DNA from: Geosiphon pyriformis
Lineage: Eukaryota > Glomeromycota > Glomeromycetes > Archaeosporales > Geosiphonaceae
Length of the DNA stretch: 64,000 nt
Direction of reading: 5' to 3'
Assembly (NCBI GenBank): GCA_016748015.1
Contig: JAAOMT010000494.1
Location: 550,190-614,189 of the forward strand
In this document: positions 35,070-46,199 of the stretch, piece after piece
Layout of the letters: every line of letters starts with the position of its first letter
Position numbering within the stretch: the stretch's first letter is position 1
Program-made: the position numbers and the translations under genes
Notes under the pieces: generated by a model
What the model saw: only the letters and a program-made list of their open reading frames with translations
The model's database searches: none
Told to the model about the DNA's origin: nothing

Positions 35070-36000
35070 CCATTCTAATGCATGTAGCTAAAGATGTTGC
35101 TCAACAAGTTCAATGACATCTTCACCAGTGAAAATGAATTTGGCAGAACTGACATCATCCAGCATCAGATCAAAACTGGAGATGCTATGCTAATAAAACA
35201 ACAAACATACAGAGTACCACCCACCAGCCATGAGATCATTTATCAAAAAATCAACCAAATGCTTGACAACAGGCTAATTTAGCCATCAATGAGCCCATGG
35301 TTATCACCAGTAGTACTTGTCTAGAAAAAAAATAGGAAAATCCACTTTTGCATAGACTACAAAAAACTTAATAGAGTCATGCATAGAGACAGCTATTCAA
35401 TTCTATGGATTCAGAAATTATTTGATGCTTTTGGAGAAAACAAATGATTCTCAATATTGGATTTAGATAGTGGTTACTGGCAAGTAGTCATGGATCTAGT
35501 GGACAAAAAAAAAACTGCATTCACAACACAGAAAGGAAATTTTGAATTCGAAGTGATACCATTCGGCTTAACAAATGCTCCAGCCACATTCCAGCAGCTA
35601 ATGGAAATAGTATATACTGGCTTATTGTGGAAATCAGTAGTCGTTTATTTAGATAACACCAATGTGTTTTCCAAAACATTTAATGATTATTTGCATCATC
35701 TATAACAAGTGTTTGAAAGGCTATGACGAGCAAGGCTAAAGTTAAATGCCAATAAGTGCTTCTTTGGCAAGACAGAATTAAACTTTTTAGAGCACATAAT
35801 AAGCAAAGACGGCATCAAAACGGATCCAGAAAAGATAGAGATAATCAAGAACTTTCTAGTACCAACCAATGTAACAGAGTTAAAATCATTTTTGGGATTT
35901 GCAGACTATTATTGACACTTTATCAAAAACTTTTCCAAGATAGCTCAACCACTCAATCATCTCCAAACCAAAAATGTGAAATATGAATAGACAGAAACAC
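35070..36000 (+). pseudogene. Element C reverse transcriptase
   Basis: Motifs: KLNRVMHRDSYSILWIQKLF, FSILDLDSGYWQVVMD, TAFTTQKGNFEFEVIPFGLT, VVVYLDNTNVFSKTF (35640-35685, second catalytic Asp is Asn) and the thumb. Stops replace Trp (TGG to TAG), Gln (CAA to TAA) and Arg (CGA to TGA) at several places. Confidence 0.88.
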
Positions 36001-36440
36001 AACAAGAAGCTTTTGATATTCTGAGAAAAAAGCTTATACAAGCTCTAGTACTAATCTATTTAGATCACAACAAACCATTCATCATTATCACCAATACATC
36101 AGGCCAAGCATTGGGAGCAGTACTATCACAGAGAGGACCAGATAGAAGAAAACATTCAGTTGTATATGCCAGCTGAGGTTTAACTCCAGCTGAAAGAAAT
36201 TATGGAACACCAGAATTAGAACACTTAGCAATTTATTGGGCAGTCATGAAATAGAGCAAATACTTGAGCCAGAAGTTTGATGTATATACAGATTACAAGG
36301 AATTAACAGCACTTTATAAACAGAAATTTAGAGATAGAAGACAATCAAGATAGAAAATGGCACTATTACCATATACTTACACTGTACATTATAAAAAAGG
36401 AAAAAACAATGAAAATGCTGATGGTTTGTCGTAAATGAGA
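36000..36440 (+). pseudogene. Element C RNase H
   Basis: F-I-I-I-T-N-T-S-G-Q-A-L-G-A-V-L, then LTPAERNYGTPELEHLAIYW and VYTDYKELTALYKQKF follow the Gypsy RNase H order. The first Asp position reads T-N-T-S instead of the usual T-D-A-S type, so the first metal ligand is lost. Stops are present. Confidence 0.75.
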
Positions 36441-36479
36441 CAAATTTAAAACATCTCAACACAAAAATATAATAAAAGA

Positions 36480-37860
36480 TGAACATACAAAAATATCAAC
36501 AACTACAACATTATATAAATATTCAACAGTTCAAGGAGAAATTATCTCAAAATGAGTGAAATAATATCAAACAACAATCAAAACATTTTATCAATTATAA
36601 AAATATACTTTACAAGAAAAACAGAAGAAATTCAGATCAACCAATAAGAGTTGTCACAGAATCAGAGAAAGAGACAATATTATTCAACATGCATTCAGAT
36701 CCAATAGCAACATATTTTCATAAAGAAGCAACCATAAAAAGAACAAAAAAAAGATACTATTGGCCATCAATGTATCCAGATATTATTCAATATGTTCAGA
36801 ATTGTGACACTTGTCAGAAAAGAGGTGGAACAAAATCCAGTAAACCATTAAGACCAATTAAAGTGGGACAACCATTTGACCATATCAGAATTGACTTAGT
36901 CGGACCATTAACAATCACCAGCAAAGACAATAGATACATTGCAGTAGCCATGAACTATCTTACAAAATAGCCAAAAGCAAAAGCCATTCAAAAAGCAGAT
37001 GCAGAATCTGTTGCCAAATTCATTCATCAAAATTTGATTTGTTGACATGGATGTCCAAAAAAACTACTAGCAGATCAAGGAACTCACTTTGTGAACAGAA
37101 CATTAGTGGAATTAAGTCACCAATTCGGAATCAAAAGACCAGTATCATCACCATACCATCCACAAATGAATGGTTTAGTTGAAAGATTTAATAGAACACT
37201 GTGTGAAGCAATTGCCAAAATCAGTCAAGAAAATCAAAAAAAATGGGATTTGTTTATACTATCAGTATTATTTGCTTATTGAACAATAAAGCAAGATACC
37301 ACACAAGCAACACTATTTGAATTGGTATATGGTAAAACAGCAACATTACCAGTTGAGATAGAAATCAATACATATCCAACTAAACCAATAACAGAAGATA
37401 ATTTCCAAGAAACCTTGTTGAAAAAAACATATGACTTAATAGAAACACTAGAAAACAAACAACAAAAAGCAGCTAATAACATCCAAAAGTCACAAGAAAA
37501 ACAAAAAAAAAGACATAATAATCAACTACCAGACAAACCAGTTGAATTCAAAATTGGAGACAAAGTACTTTTACATCATACCAAAGTGGAAAAACAATGG
37601 AGTAGAAAATTTGACCCCAAATGAGACAGACTATTTCACATAGAAGAAATTCTTAGAAATAGAGCTTATAAATTAAGATAGGACACCAAAATCTTAGCCA
37701 AAGCAGCACATGGTGATTGACTAAAACCATATCACCAGATAGCATTATCATCTACCAATACCATTCCACAGTTGGAAGTACAAAGGATAATAGTTCAACC
37801 AAATAAGATTCCATGAGATCTGGAACCAATCATAGTTATTGAACCAAACACATTAAATTG
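36480..37860 (+). pseudogene. Element C integrase, catalytic triad intact but frame stopped
   Basis: HHCC region (MHSDPIATYFHKEATIK ... NCDTCQKR; the second His is kept, Gly-His became Thr-Tyr), core motifs RIDLVGPL (36890), LADQGTHF (37070) and GLVERFNRTL (37175) with D, D and E present. The C-terminal part is FKIGDKVLLHHTK (37548). Stops: TAG for Trp at 36968, TGA for Arg at 37043 and 37280. Confidence 0.87.
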
Positions 37861-37959
37861 AACAACCAAAAGAGGATATAAAGACACAGTACATGTGACA
37901 AAAGCAACCAAAAAAAAATGGAAATACCAGATCACATTCACACCATAGCTTAAAAACTG

Positions 37960-38540
37960 TCCCAGACACTAAATCAACAACAGTTAGACATGGAAATTGT
38001 CATTAACAACCAAACAATTTGCTATCAAAACACAAAAAGAAAGACAAAAAATACACCATATCAGCAGCCACCAAAGAATAATAAAAACTGGACAGATAAC
38101 TTAGTAGAAAAAGTGAAGAACACTTTTGGGAAAATATCTATTATGGCACCAACAAAAGAGCTTACAAAAAAAAATTGGAAGCAATGGACAGAACGACTTC
38201 CAATATCATATTGCTACTACCAGTTAGGTCGAAAGTTGAATATTCAGGAGTTATATATTGACAAATTTAAGAGAATATTCAACCAAGACATAATACAACA
38301 AATTGAAGAATTTATCGGAAAGAAAACTAATTCAACACTATATGTTAAAACAATATACCAATTACACAACATATTTCAGAACTATTCAGAAATACTGTTA
38401 TACTCTAACATGGAAACCATAACCATTAACCAATGAAGAAAAATAAACAATACACAAGTAGAAGACATGAAAAACAGAGTCGAACAAACAATACTTGAAA
38501 AAGAAGTATTAGAATTAATTCAAAATAAAGATTTTGATAG
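37960..38540 (+). pseudogene. Element C extra ORF (ORF3)
   Basis: A 148-residue open frame (37990-38436), extendable upstream in frame (LSQTLNQQQLD) and downstream past one stop to near the purine tract. It is in a different frame from integrase (codon phase of 37990 versus 37322), so it needs its own start, a frameshift or a spliced RNA. Basic and aromatic-rich (KNWKQWTERLPISYCYYQLG), no transmembrane segment, no motif I recognise. Conserved in B and, more distantly, in G1. Confidence 0.65.
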
Positions 38541-38566
38541 AGCTCAATATTAAAAGAAAGAAATAA

Positions 38567-39427
38567 TATTACTCATAAAAAAAAACAGATATAGAAAATA
38601 GCAGACCAATGAGAGAATAGTATTTAGCATGTGAGCATATTGTTCAGCAATGTGGAGCAATGTCAGAAATTATGACACATTGTTCAGCAATATAGAGCAA
38701 TGTCAAAAAACACAGCACATTGCTCAGTAATATGGAGCAATATTAGAAAATTAGAGCACATTGCTCAGCAATGTAAGCATTGCTCAAAAAATCATAGCAC
38801 ATTGCTCGGAAATGTGAGCGATCTCATAGAACATCAATTATATATATAGTGGTAGTGTTAAAAGTAGAAAAAGAAGAATTTTTAGTTAGAAATCTCCTAT
38901 TCACAAATATTGAATAAATAAATTATTTACCATCCAAATCCATTCTTTACTATCAACACTTCATGTTGATAGCAATTAATACTTAACCACACTGGAACAA
39001 TAGCTCTTGATCATGACTATTGACAAATACTAACTTGTGTATTGCTTTGGCTCATTTTTTTATGTTATTTTTTTTATTTTCTTGTTTTATTTGTTGTTAT
39101 TACTAACTCTATTAAGGATTAAAGCATGGGGTACTGACATCAGAATATAGCACTGGTAAAAGACCCAGAAATAAAGGTAGAACACTTGATTGAAGTTAGT
39201 TTATTAGGAGAAACACCAGCCATCACACTGAGAAAGAAATTGACAAAACTGTGGTTTTGGGAAGCTACAGATAAAACTATTACCACTGAATTTCTGTCCA
39301 TTATACAAGAAACTCTACAACAAAACCTTCAGATAACACACCTTCAGATTTTATCATTGACAACAGCCTTGAATACCAAGTTATGGGTTTGTTATTTACT
39401 TTGACAACCAAGTAATCACCTGTAACA
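38567..39427 (+). repeat. Element C 3' LTR
   Basis: Begins TATTACTC (TG mutated to TA) directly after the purine tract AAAAGAAAGAAA and ends CCTGTAACA. Slightly shorter (861 bp) than the 5' LTR (886 bp). The palindromic array is more decayed here (TGTTCAGCAATATAG and similar). Confidence 0.9.
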
Positions 39428-40013
39428 ATGACCATAGACTCATTGATGGCTGAATTAGCCCATTGTCAAGCATTTAGTTGATTTCTTGATGAATGATCTC
39501 ATGGCTAGCTGGTGGTACTCTATATGCTCTTTGTTTAATTAACATTGTATTTTCAGTCTTGATCTGATGCTAGATGATATTGGTTTGGCCAAATTCATTT
39601 TTGCTAGTAAAGATGTCATTGAAATTGTTGAGTAACATCTTGAGTTGCATCCATTAAAGTGGATCTAGATTCCCCATGTTCATTTGTTCTAATTGTTCTA
39701 ATTGGAGCAGATAACATTTATTTCGTCCATAGATGGTTTGTGATGTAATGTCCACATATTCACAAAGCTGTGGAAAATCTGGAATGTGATTTGGTGGTTG
39801 ATTCTCAACTTTAGTGGTCAAATATCCAATAATAGTTCTCTTTGGTATTTTAATGACACTTCTGGTTGTGTTGTAGATAAGAATTTTGATGTTTTTGGGG
39901 CTTTTGGCTGATATGTAGAGATTAGTGAGTCCAATCTTTCCTGATTCACAAATAGTGGCTTTTGCTTCAAACAACTGAGCCTGATTCTTTACTTCTCTTT
40001 TTATAGATAACAT
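39428..40013 (-). pseudogene. Element B RT start and linker
   Basis: Minus strand: the linker (39654-40013) contains QLEQMNMGNLDPL; then LLNNFNDIF, HQIKTENTMLIKQRAYRVPP and L-I-Q-P-S-M-S-L-W at the C insertion border. It continues at 29284 after C is removed. Confidence 0.85.
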
Positions 40014-40043
40014 ATACTAGTTATATGATGAAATGGAAATTGA

Positions 40044-40560
40044 TTAACGGGTTGAAATAATTTCTCCTTTGTCAATAACCTCTTTCTCTACCATATTAAC
40101 TGGTATGTCTATTCTACCTATTGATCCGAATTCCTGTATCTCTTTAGCAGTAATCCCTAATTCTTCTCTGTTTTTTACTGACACTAATTGAGCTATTTTC
40201 ACCAGAGGTAAGAATATTGCTTGTGCTATTTTTTCATTTGGCTCTATAATATAGGCCTTTTCAGAGTCATTTTGTAGCATAGCAATGATATTTCCTACAT
40301 ACCCTGTATTAATTATTCCTCCTCTGATGTTGATTCCTTTTTTTGTTAGGCTACTCTTAGATGTTAATTGAACCATGGTTGTTGCTAAAATTTCCAGAGC
40401 TATTTTGAAATCAATACATGTGCGCGAATTTGGTTTTAATTTAATGGCTTCTTTTCCCAGATATCTCAAATCAAACTTTGTATTGGTATTATGTGCGCAT
40501 TCTGGCATAATACCTTTATTATTGTCACTATACCATTTGAGTTTCTGCTTCTTAAATAGA
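40044..40560 (-). pseudogene. Element B dUTPase-like domain
   Basis: The most complete copy: T-K-F-D-L-R-Y-L-G (motif 1), SKSSLTKKGINIRGG (motif 2), GGIINTGYVGNIIAML (motif 3; catalytic Asp is Asn, flanking Gly and Tyr kept), EKIAQAIFLPLVKI (motif 4), FGSIGRIDIPVN (motif 5, with G-S-I-G-R). Taken with C, where the Asp is kept, the ancestral motif 3 can be inferred to have been functional. No stop from 40757 to 40044. Confidence 0.82.
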
Positions 40561-41400
40561 TCAAAAAGCACAATATATATTTTGGGGTTTGAATTGGAGT
40601 CTAAATTGCTAATATTTTCATTGCCATTTTGAGCAGAACTGGAACTGTTATTTTCATCATCATCATTGTCAGAGTTTGAATTGGAATTGAAAATTGATTT
40701 TGATTCTGATACACAATTGTTAATTGGTTCTTCTTCCTCTGAAATTGTGCAGATCATGCATGGTAGTAGATTATAAATGAGTCACACTTATTATAATATT
40801 AAAAGTCACATGGAATCAAACAGTGGTCACATAGTCGAGTGTTGATTTCTTTCAAACATTGCTTCTGCTTTTCTCTCATAGATGCTAGCTCTTGATAATG
40901 TTCATAGAATTGTTCTGGATCTAGGAGATTTATGACTGGTTCTGGGTCCCAGTTGAGTTCTATAGATTTAGGTGGGTTATTTTTAATTGTTTTTATCTCT
41001 TCTGATGTCACTCTTTCAATTTTGGTAAGTGCCATTTGCCAGATTTTGTTATTGTCATGTGGACATCCATCCAGATGTTTGACAGCTCATCTCCAGACAG
41101 TGTCTATGAGTGTTTTTTTCCTTATCTAGTCGCTTATGAAAATTGTGTATTGACACAATTTATTACATGTTTTTCCTCACCCAGGAATGTCATTCCATAT
41201 TCCTTTGTCCAGAAAAGTTTCTCCATAAGCCAAGCATGGTTTATTGTCCCATTTTCCAACCCGTTTTGGTCTTTCAAAGTGTTTAATGACACATGGATGG
41301 CAGTAGAATTTTGTTGTCAAAGTGTACTCCTCATCGTTGCCACAACAAGTGCCCATTGATGACAATTTCTTGTTGCAATCAATGCATACCAGTTTTGGGC
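40560..41400 (-). pseudogene. Element B acidic spacer and Cys-rich module
   Basis: Acidic Asn/Ser/Asp run (40560-40757), LCDHCLIPCDF patch (40800-40840), helical acidic region (40800-41035), and Cys-rich stretch CCGNDEEYTLTTKFYCHPCV, KWDNKPCLAYGETFLDKG, T-C-N-K-x-C-Q-Y-T-I (41130-41365). Same layout as C. Plus-strand ORFs at 41036-41359 and 41442-41840 are antisense. Confidence 0.6.
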
Positions 41401-41839
41401 AGCAATAAATGGATTGGTGGGGTGTAGTGTAAGAATTATAAGTGGAGTTGCTGTTGGTTGTTGGTTGTTGGTTCTTCTTCCTTTCCCTTTCCTTTTTCCT
41501 TTTTTTTTTCTTTCCATTTCCAATTTATTTATTTTTTCTGGTCATTGTTTTTTTTCCAGGCTTGGTTGGCTTTCCAGGTAAGTTCTTCACTCTGCTTTTC
41601 TTTGCTGTTGTCATCTCACAAAGATACTGGTGGCAGCTTGTTGTGTTTGGTGTTGGCTCAAGAAACTTGGTAGGCTTCCCAGGTAGGTTTCTTCTCCTCT
41701 TTCTCAAATTCGATAAGTGGAGTTGTCAAGTTGGTGGTCTTGAAATGGCCACATGTGACTGGTATGCATGTGTGTTGGCCATTCTGGCTAATTTGAAGCT
41801 CTTGTGTATTTTAATCAAGCAATGCATTGGTTTTGGATA

Positions 41840-42180
41840 GCCAATCATTTTTAACAAGTGCTTAGTATTGGGTGGCTTCCATGACCAGTACTTTGATTGG
41901 GACCATGATACCATTGACTTTGATAGGGAAGTCATCGATCTCACCAATGAGAGTTTTTGTTGTTCCATTGGTGGTTATGATCCTGGTGCTAACAGCGTGA
42001 TCAATTCAGCAACCTAATTGGTCCATGAGTTGTTTTGTAATAATGCTGCCAGCTGATCCACTGTCTAGAATCAGTTTGATGGAGTGGCCATCAACTTTGG
42101 CATCAGTATACATGGCCATAATAGGTTTTTCTTTTAGAATGGCTCCACTAAATAATAGTGTGATCAATGGTTCTTTGAGT
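41840..42180 (-). pseudogene. Element B retropepsin, active site intact
   Basis: IKLILDSGSAGSIITKQLMD with D-S-G, then one stop, TKTLIGEIDDF and the VLVMEAT segment. Nearly the same as element C. Confidence 0.8.
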
Positions 42181-42289
42181 TTAAATGGGAAGATGGTGTT
42201 CAGTAATTCGTTCTCGGTAATAGTAGCTGGTAGAATGTTGCTGGTAAGTGTTGGTTGTTGGTTGGTCTTTGGATTATTGGGTTGGGCAT

Positions 42290-44440
42290 CTTCTGTGGTA
42301 ACCAGGAGACTTAAATAGTTCTGAAAATTTGGGTTTTGGGCATATTTAGTGCCCAAATTCTGTTGTCAAGATTCTGCTAGTTGTGTGGAAGAACTGGAGA
42401 TTGGTTGGTGAACTACCATTGATGATCTCCAGCTTTGTTGGGTCAATCTCGGCCTTTGGGTTCTGTTTTGAGATAAGTTCTGTGGTAGTGTTTGAATTTG
42501 TTGGGACTGATAGATTATCTGAAGCTGCAGCTGATAAATAAGTTGTGACTGTGGCTGATAAATTGTCAGTGTTGTCAGTTAATAAATTGGCACTTAATAT
42601 ACTGGTGGATGATAAAGTGGCTGCTGTGTCATAGGTATGTAATTCTGATGATATGGCTTTAAGTTTGGTAGGTTATTCGGAATTTGAAACTGGCAATTGG
42701 GGTTTTGATATTGATTTTCCGATCATTGGTTATTTAAGTGATGATGGCAATCAATTTATAGGTGTTCTTGTTTATCACAATAGTGGCAAACATGTGTTTC
42801 TTGTTGCCACTGTTGATTGGTTGATAATGATGAATGCAACTGATTCTGGAAACAATTTGTGTTTCCAGAATTATTGTGTTATTGTGGTGGTTAATAAATT
42901 GTGTGATTGTCAGCTAAGTATCCCTCTAATTTCTAATTGATGGAATCACTAAATTGTTTCAATTTGGAATCCAATTCAGATGATCCATTTATTACTAGAT
43001 TAATAGCTTGGATGTGGTTAGCTTTGAGTTTAGCGGCTTCAAAATCTCGGGTGTTTGTGATGGCTGCTTGTAGATTGATAGAATGCAATAGACATATGCA
43101 TTGCAGGATGCTACTGCATAATCTGTGAATAAACTGATTTAGGATTTGGACCACTGTAAAATAATTGGTGTTAATGGCTTGGATCTGGTGCAGATTTCTG
43201 TAAAAGCATTCTAAGTAAGTAGTGACTGCTTTATTTTCTCCTTGTTTAATGGTAGTGAATGTGTTTGCTAGTCTGTTAATGCTGTTATTGTTGCTGAAGT
43301 ATCTTAAGAACTCAATTTTGAATGCATTGAAATCTTGGAGTTTGTTGACTAGGCTTTAGTACCATGAATTGGCAGTATTCTGGAAAAAATATGGGATGGC
43401 TTGCATGGTTCTGACATTATTCTATCCATTAGCTATAATGGCTTTCTCCATATTATTTAGCCATACTTGGGTGTTATCCTCTTCACTAGTGAATTTTTTG
43501 AGTTTGGCTATTGGTGCATATGCCATTGGATCTAAGTTGGGTTGTGGTTGCTGCTGAATTTGTTGTTGAGATAGTGATTGTAGTTATTGTTGCTGTTGGG
43601 CATTTGGTAGAGCTGGTAGTAGATTAATTACAATTATTGGAAATAAGTGCTGATTAACTATGTCAGAGTTTTGATTATTCTGATTTTTTGGAGTTTGATT
43701 AACTGGAGTTTTAATTTCTAAATGTTTTAGGATCAGGTTTTGTTTATTAACTTCTCAATCACTACTCTTTTCTTCCTCTGAATCAGTTATTTCCCAAGAA
43801 CTAATGGCTCCAAAATCTGATTGTAATGGTGGTAATCAAATTCTTGATGGCATTGACGATTGTGATTTAAATCCCTCAAAATAATTACCATATGTTCCTA
43901 ATAACTCTGCTTTCTTTTGTTTACTTTGGAATGGGATTCTGTTTAGTGGCATTGTCACACTTATTTTAGCTGTGTTTATTATATTGATAGTGCTTCCAAA
44001 TGTGTGGTAATATGATGAATTAGTAGATAAATCAAACCTTTGTTTCTTCCAAGTAGGTAGTTGGATTTTGGTTTGGTGTTTCTGCTGGTGTTTGTAGTCT
44101 TTCTTTGCCTTTGTCTGCAAAAGTGATAAGAAATCTCTGTTTGGTGTATTTTTCAATTTCTCTGTTTATTTCTGTAATTAGGGGTGCAAATAAGTAATTT
44201 TGTGGAAGAGTGATGCTTTGGAGTAATTCATTAAAGAAGTTGTTGAAGGCGGATTTTAGATCTCCTTGGCCTCCCAAGTGATATACTATTTTTTTGTTGA
44301 CATAGCAATTGAAAACTGATTCGGTTGGCCAACTATTATTTGTTAATCCAAAATAAGTGTAATAGTGTTGGAATAAGAATTTTGCAAATCCTAAATGGTT
44401 TGTTTCTATTTCTTCAGATTTTGCCACTGTTTGGATGATT
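42290..44440 (-). pseudogene. Element B gag
   Basis: N-terminal domain open from 44427 (MAKSEEIETNHLGFAKFLFQ ... YVNKKIVYHLGG). A Gln/Pro-rich middle, the capsid core (43150-43500) and the conserved helix AKLKANHIQAINLVINGSS (43000-43060) follow. The knuckle C-H-Y-C-x4-H-x4-C (near 42770-42810) has all ligands but one stop in a spacer position. Confidence 0.75.
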
Positions 44441-44489
44441 ATGGTTGGTGCTGTTCTCTGTAGAATTATACCTCACAAGGAACACCAAA

Positions 44490-45374
44490 TGTTACAGATG
44501 ATTATTTGGGGTCTTAAATCAAATAACAAATCCATAACTTGGTGCTCAATATCTTGACAATGCTGGTGATACTGGTATATTGGTTGTATCTGAAGGTTTT
44601 AGAGTTGAGTTCTTTGTATAATGAACAGAGATTCAATGACAATGTAGTTGGTTGGTGAGTTGTGTTCTCAATTTCTGTCTTCAGCTTGGTGGCCAGTTTA
44701 TTCTGGCAGTTATGCTCTTCTGATAAGCTATCTGTTAATATATATATAATTTTACCCTTATTTCTGGGTCTTTTACCAGGCTATCCATGACGTCAATTAC
44801 TTAGTGCTTTAATCCTTAATCAGTTAGTATATGACAATAAAAATCAAAGAAAAAAAGAAATAAAAGAAAATAAAAAAATAAGTTAAGGCAATATGCACAT
44901 TAGTATCTCGTTAATAGCTGTGATCAAGAGCTATTGTTCCAGCATGGTTAGTTATTAATTACTATCAACATAAAGTGTTAATAGTGGAGAGTGGATTTGA
45001 ATAATGAATAATTTATTTATTTAATATTTGTAAATGGAAGATTTTTAACTAAAAGATTCTTATCTTTCTACTTCTAATGCTACTGCTATATATATATAAT
45101 TGATGTTTTATGAAATTGCTTATATTCCTGAGCAATGTGCTATGATTTTTTGAGCAATGCTCATATTGCTGAACAATGTGCTCTAATTTTCTAACATTGC
45201 TTCACATTGCTGAGTAATGTGCCATGTTTTCTGATATTGCTTTACATTACTGAGCAATGTGCTGTGATTTCTATCATTGCTTTATATTGTTGAGCAATGT
45301 GCTTACATACTACATACTATTCACTTATTGGTCTATTATTCTCTCTATATCTGTTTTTCTTTTTATGAGTAATA
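44490..45374 (-). repeat. Element B 5' LTR
   Basis: Partner of 25131-26015 and equal in length. Array units at about 45118-45305 are more decayed than in the left copy. It borders the primer-binding site at 44471-44487. Confidence 0.92.
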
Positions 45375-46150
45375 ATGAGAAGTTTTTTAATAATTACAGA
45401 AAGCAGAATTGAAGTTAAATATTAAAAAATAGCAATTTTGAAAAACAAGTTTAATCTTTCTTAGACACATTGTTAGCAAAAATGAAGTCAAACCAAATCC
45501 TGGAATAATTAATACTGTTAAAAACTTTCAAACACCCAAAAATACCACAGAGTTATAAAAATTTATAGGATTAGTCTTCTACTATTGAAAATTCATAAAA
45601 AAATTCTCAGAAATTGCCAAATTACTCAATTATCTCACCAACAAAAATGTGCTATATTAATGAACTGAAGAACAAAAAAAAGCCTTTAAAACTTTTAAAA
45701 CAAAATTGACAACAGTTCTAATCCTAGTTTACCCAAATTTCAACAAACAGTTCCAACTAGCCACTAATGTTTTACATATAGCATTTGGTGCTATCTTATC
45801 ACAATTGGATAAAAATGGCCAGGAACAAGTTATTGTTTATGTCAATAGAACACTTAAACCAACAAAACTCAAATAGGACTCAACTGAATTAGAAACTGTT
45901 GCAGTTATTTGGGCTCTCAAACATTTTTAACAATACTTAAAAAATAGAAAAAAATTTGACATAATAACTGATAATATTGGTCTTAAATGGCTCAATAAAA
46001 AGAAATCTAAACAAAGTGCCAAACAATCTTAATGGAATAATTTTTTAGCAAATTACAAATATATTGTATACTACAAATCAGACAAATTACATATAAATAT
46101 AAATAGTCTTTCCAGAATAAGACAAGATTAGAATCTATACTAATAAATCA
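45375..46150 (+). pseudogene. Element A RT thumb and RNase H
   Basis: Continues the frame broken at 25130: KAELKLN, FLRHIVSKNEVKPNPG, TTELxKFIGLVFYY, then RNase H LATNVLHIAFGAILSQL, RTLKPTKLK, ELETVAVIWALKHF and KFDIITDN. The frame is interrupted by stops at Trp, Gln and Arg codons. Confidence 0.82.
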
Positions 46151-46199
46151 CTAATTTAATAACAATTAACAACAAAAACAATAGATCCTAAAAACTACA

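Larger units (their letters stand above)
29285..39427 (+). mobile_element. Element C: full-length LTR retrotransposon of the same family as B
   Basis: LTRs 29285-30170 and 38567-39427 are reverse complements of the B LTRs in content and share the palindromic array. C entered B's RT gene in the opposite orientation: B reads S-M-S-L-W on one side and S-P-V-V-L on the other. Flanking TGAC on both sides (29279-29282 and 39429-39432) is a probable 4-bp target duplication. Full domain order as in B. Stops occur, but protease and integrase catalytic residues survive, so C is the least damaged copy. Confidence 0.92.
25131..45374 (-). mobile_element. Element B: Ty3/Gypsy-type LTR retrotransposon, interrupted by C
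   Basis: Both LTRs are 885 bp (25131-26015 and 44490-45374). Minus-strand order: gag, retropepsin, Cys-rich module, acidic spacer, dUTPase-like, linker, RT (broken by C between 39428 and 29284), RNase H, integrase, extra ORF. Primer-binding site at 44471-44487; the purine tract abuts 26016. The insertion duplicated ATAAT or a similar A/T-rich target in element A. Own sequence about 10.1 kb after subtracting C. Confidence 0.9.

Noticed and set aside
37960-38540. Envelope-like gene making these elements retrovirus-like
   Set aside because: No signal peptide, no hydrophobic fusion or anchor segment, and too short; kept as an ORF of unknown function.
41036-41840. Plus-strand ORFs with Phe/Leu-rich segments like membrane proteins
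   Set aside because: Antisense to the Cys-rich module and the Lys-rich segment of element B.
42653-42940. 95-residue plus-strand ORF in the gag region of B
   Set aside because: Antisense to the gag knuckle region, where the minus strand carries C-H-Y-C-x4-H-x4-C.
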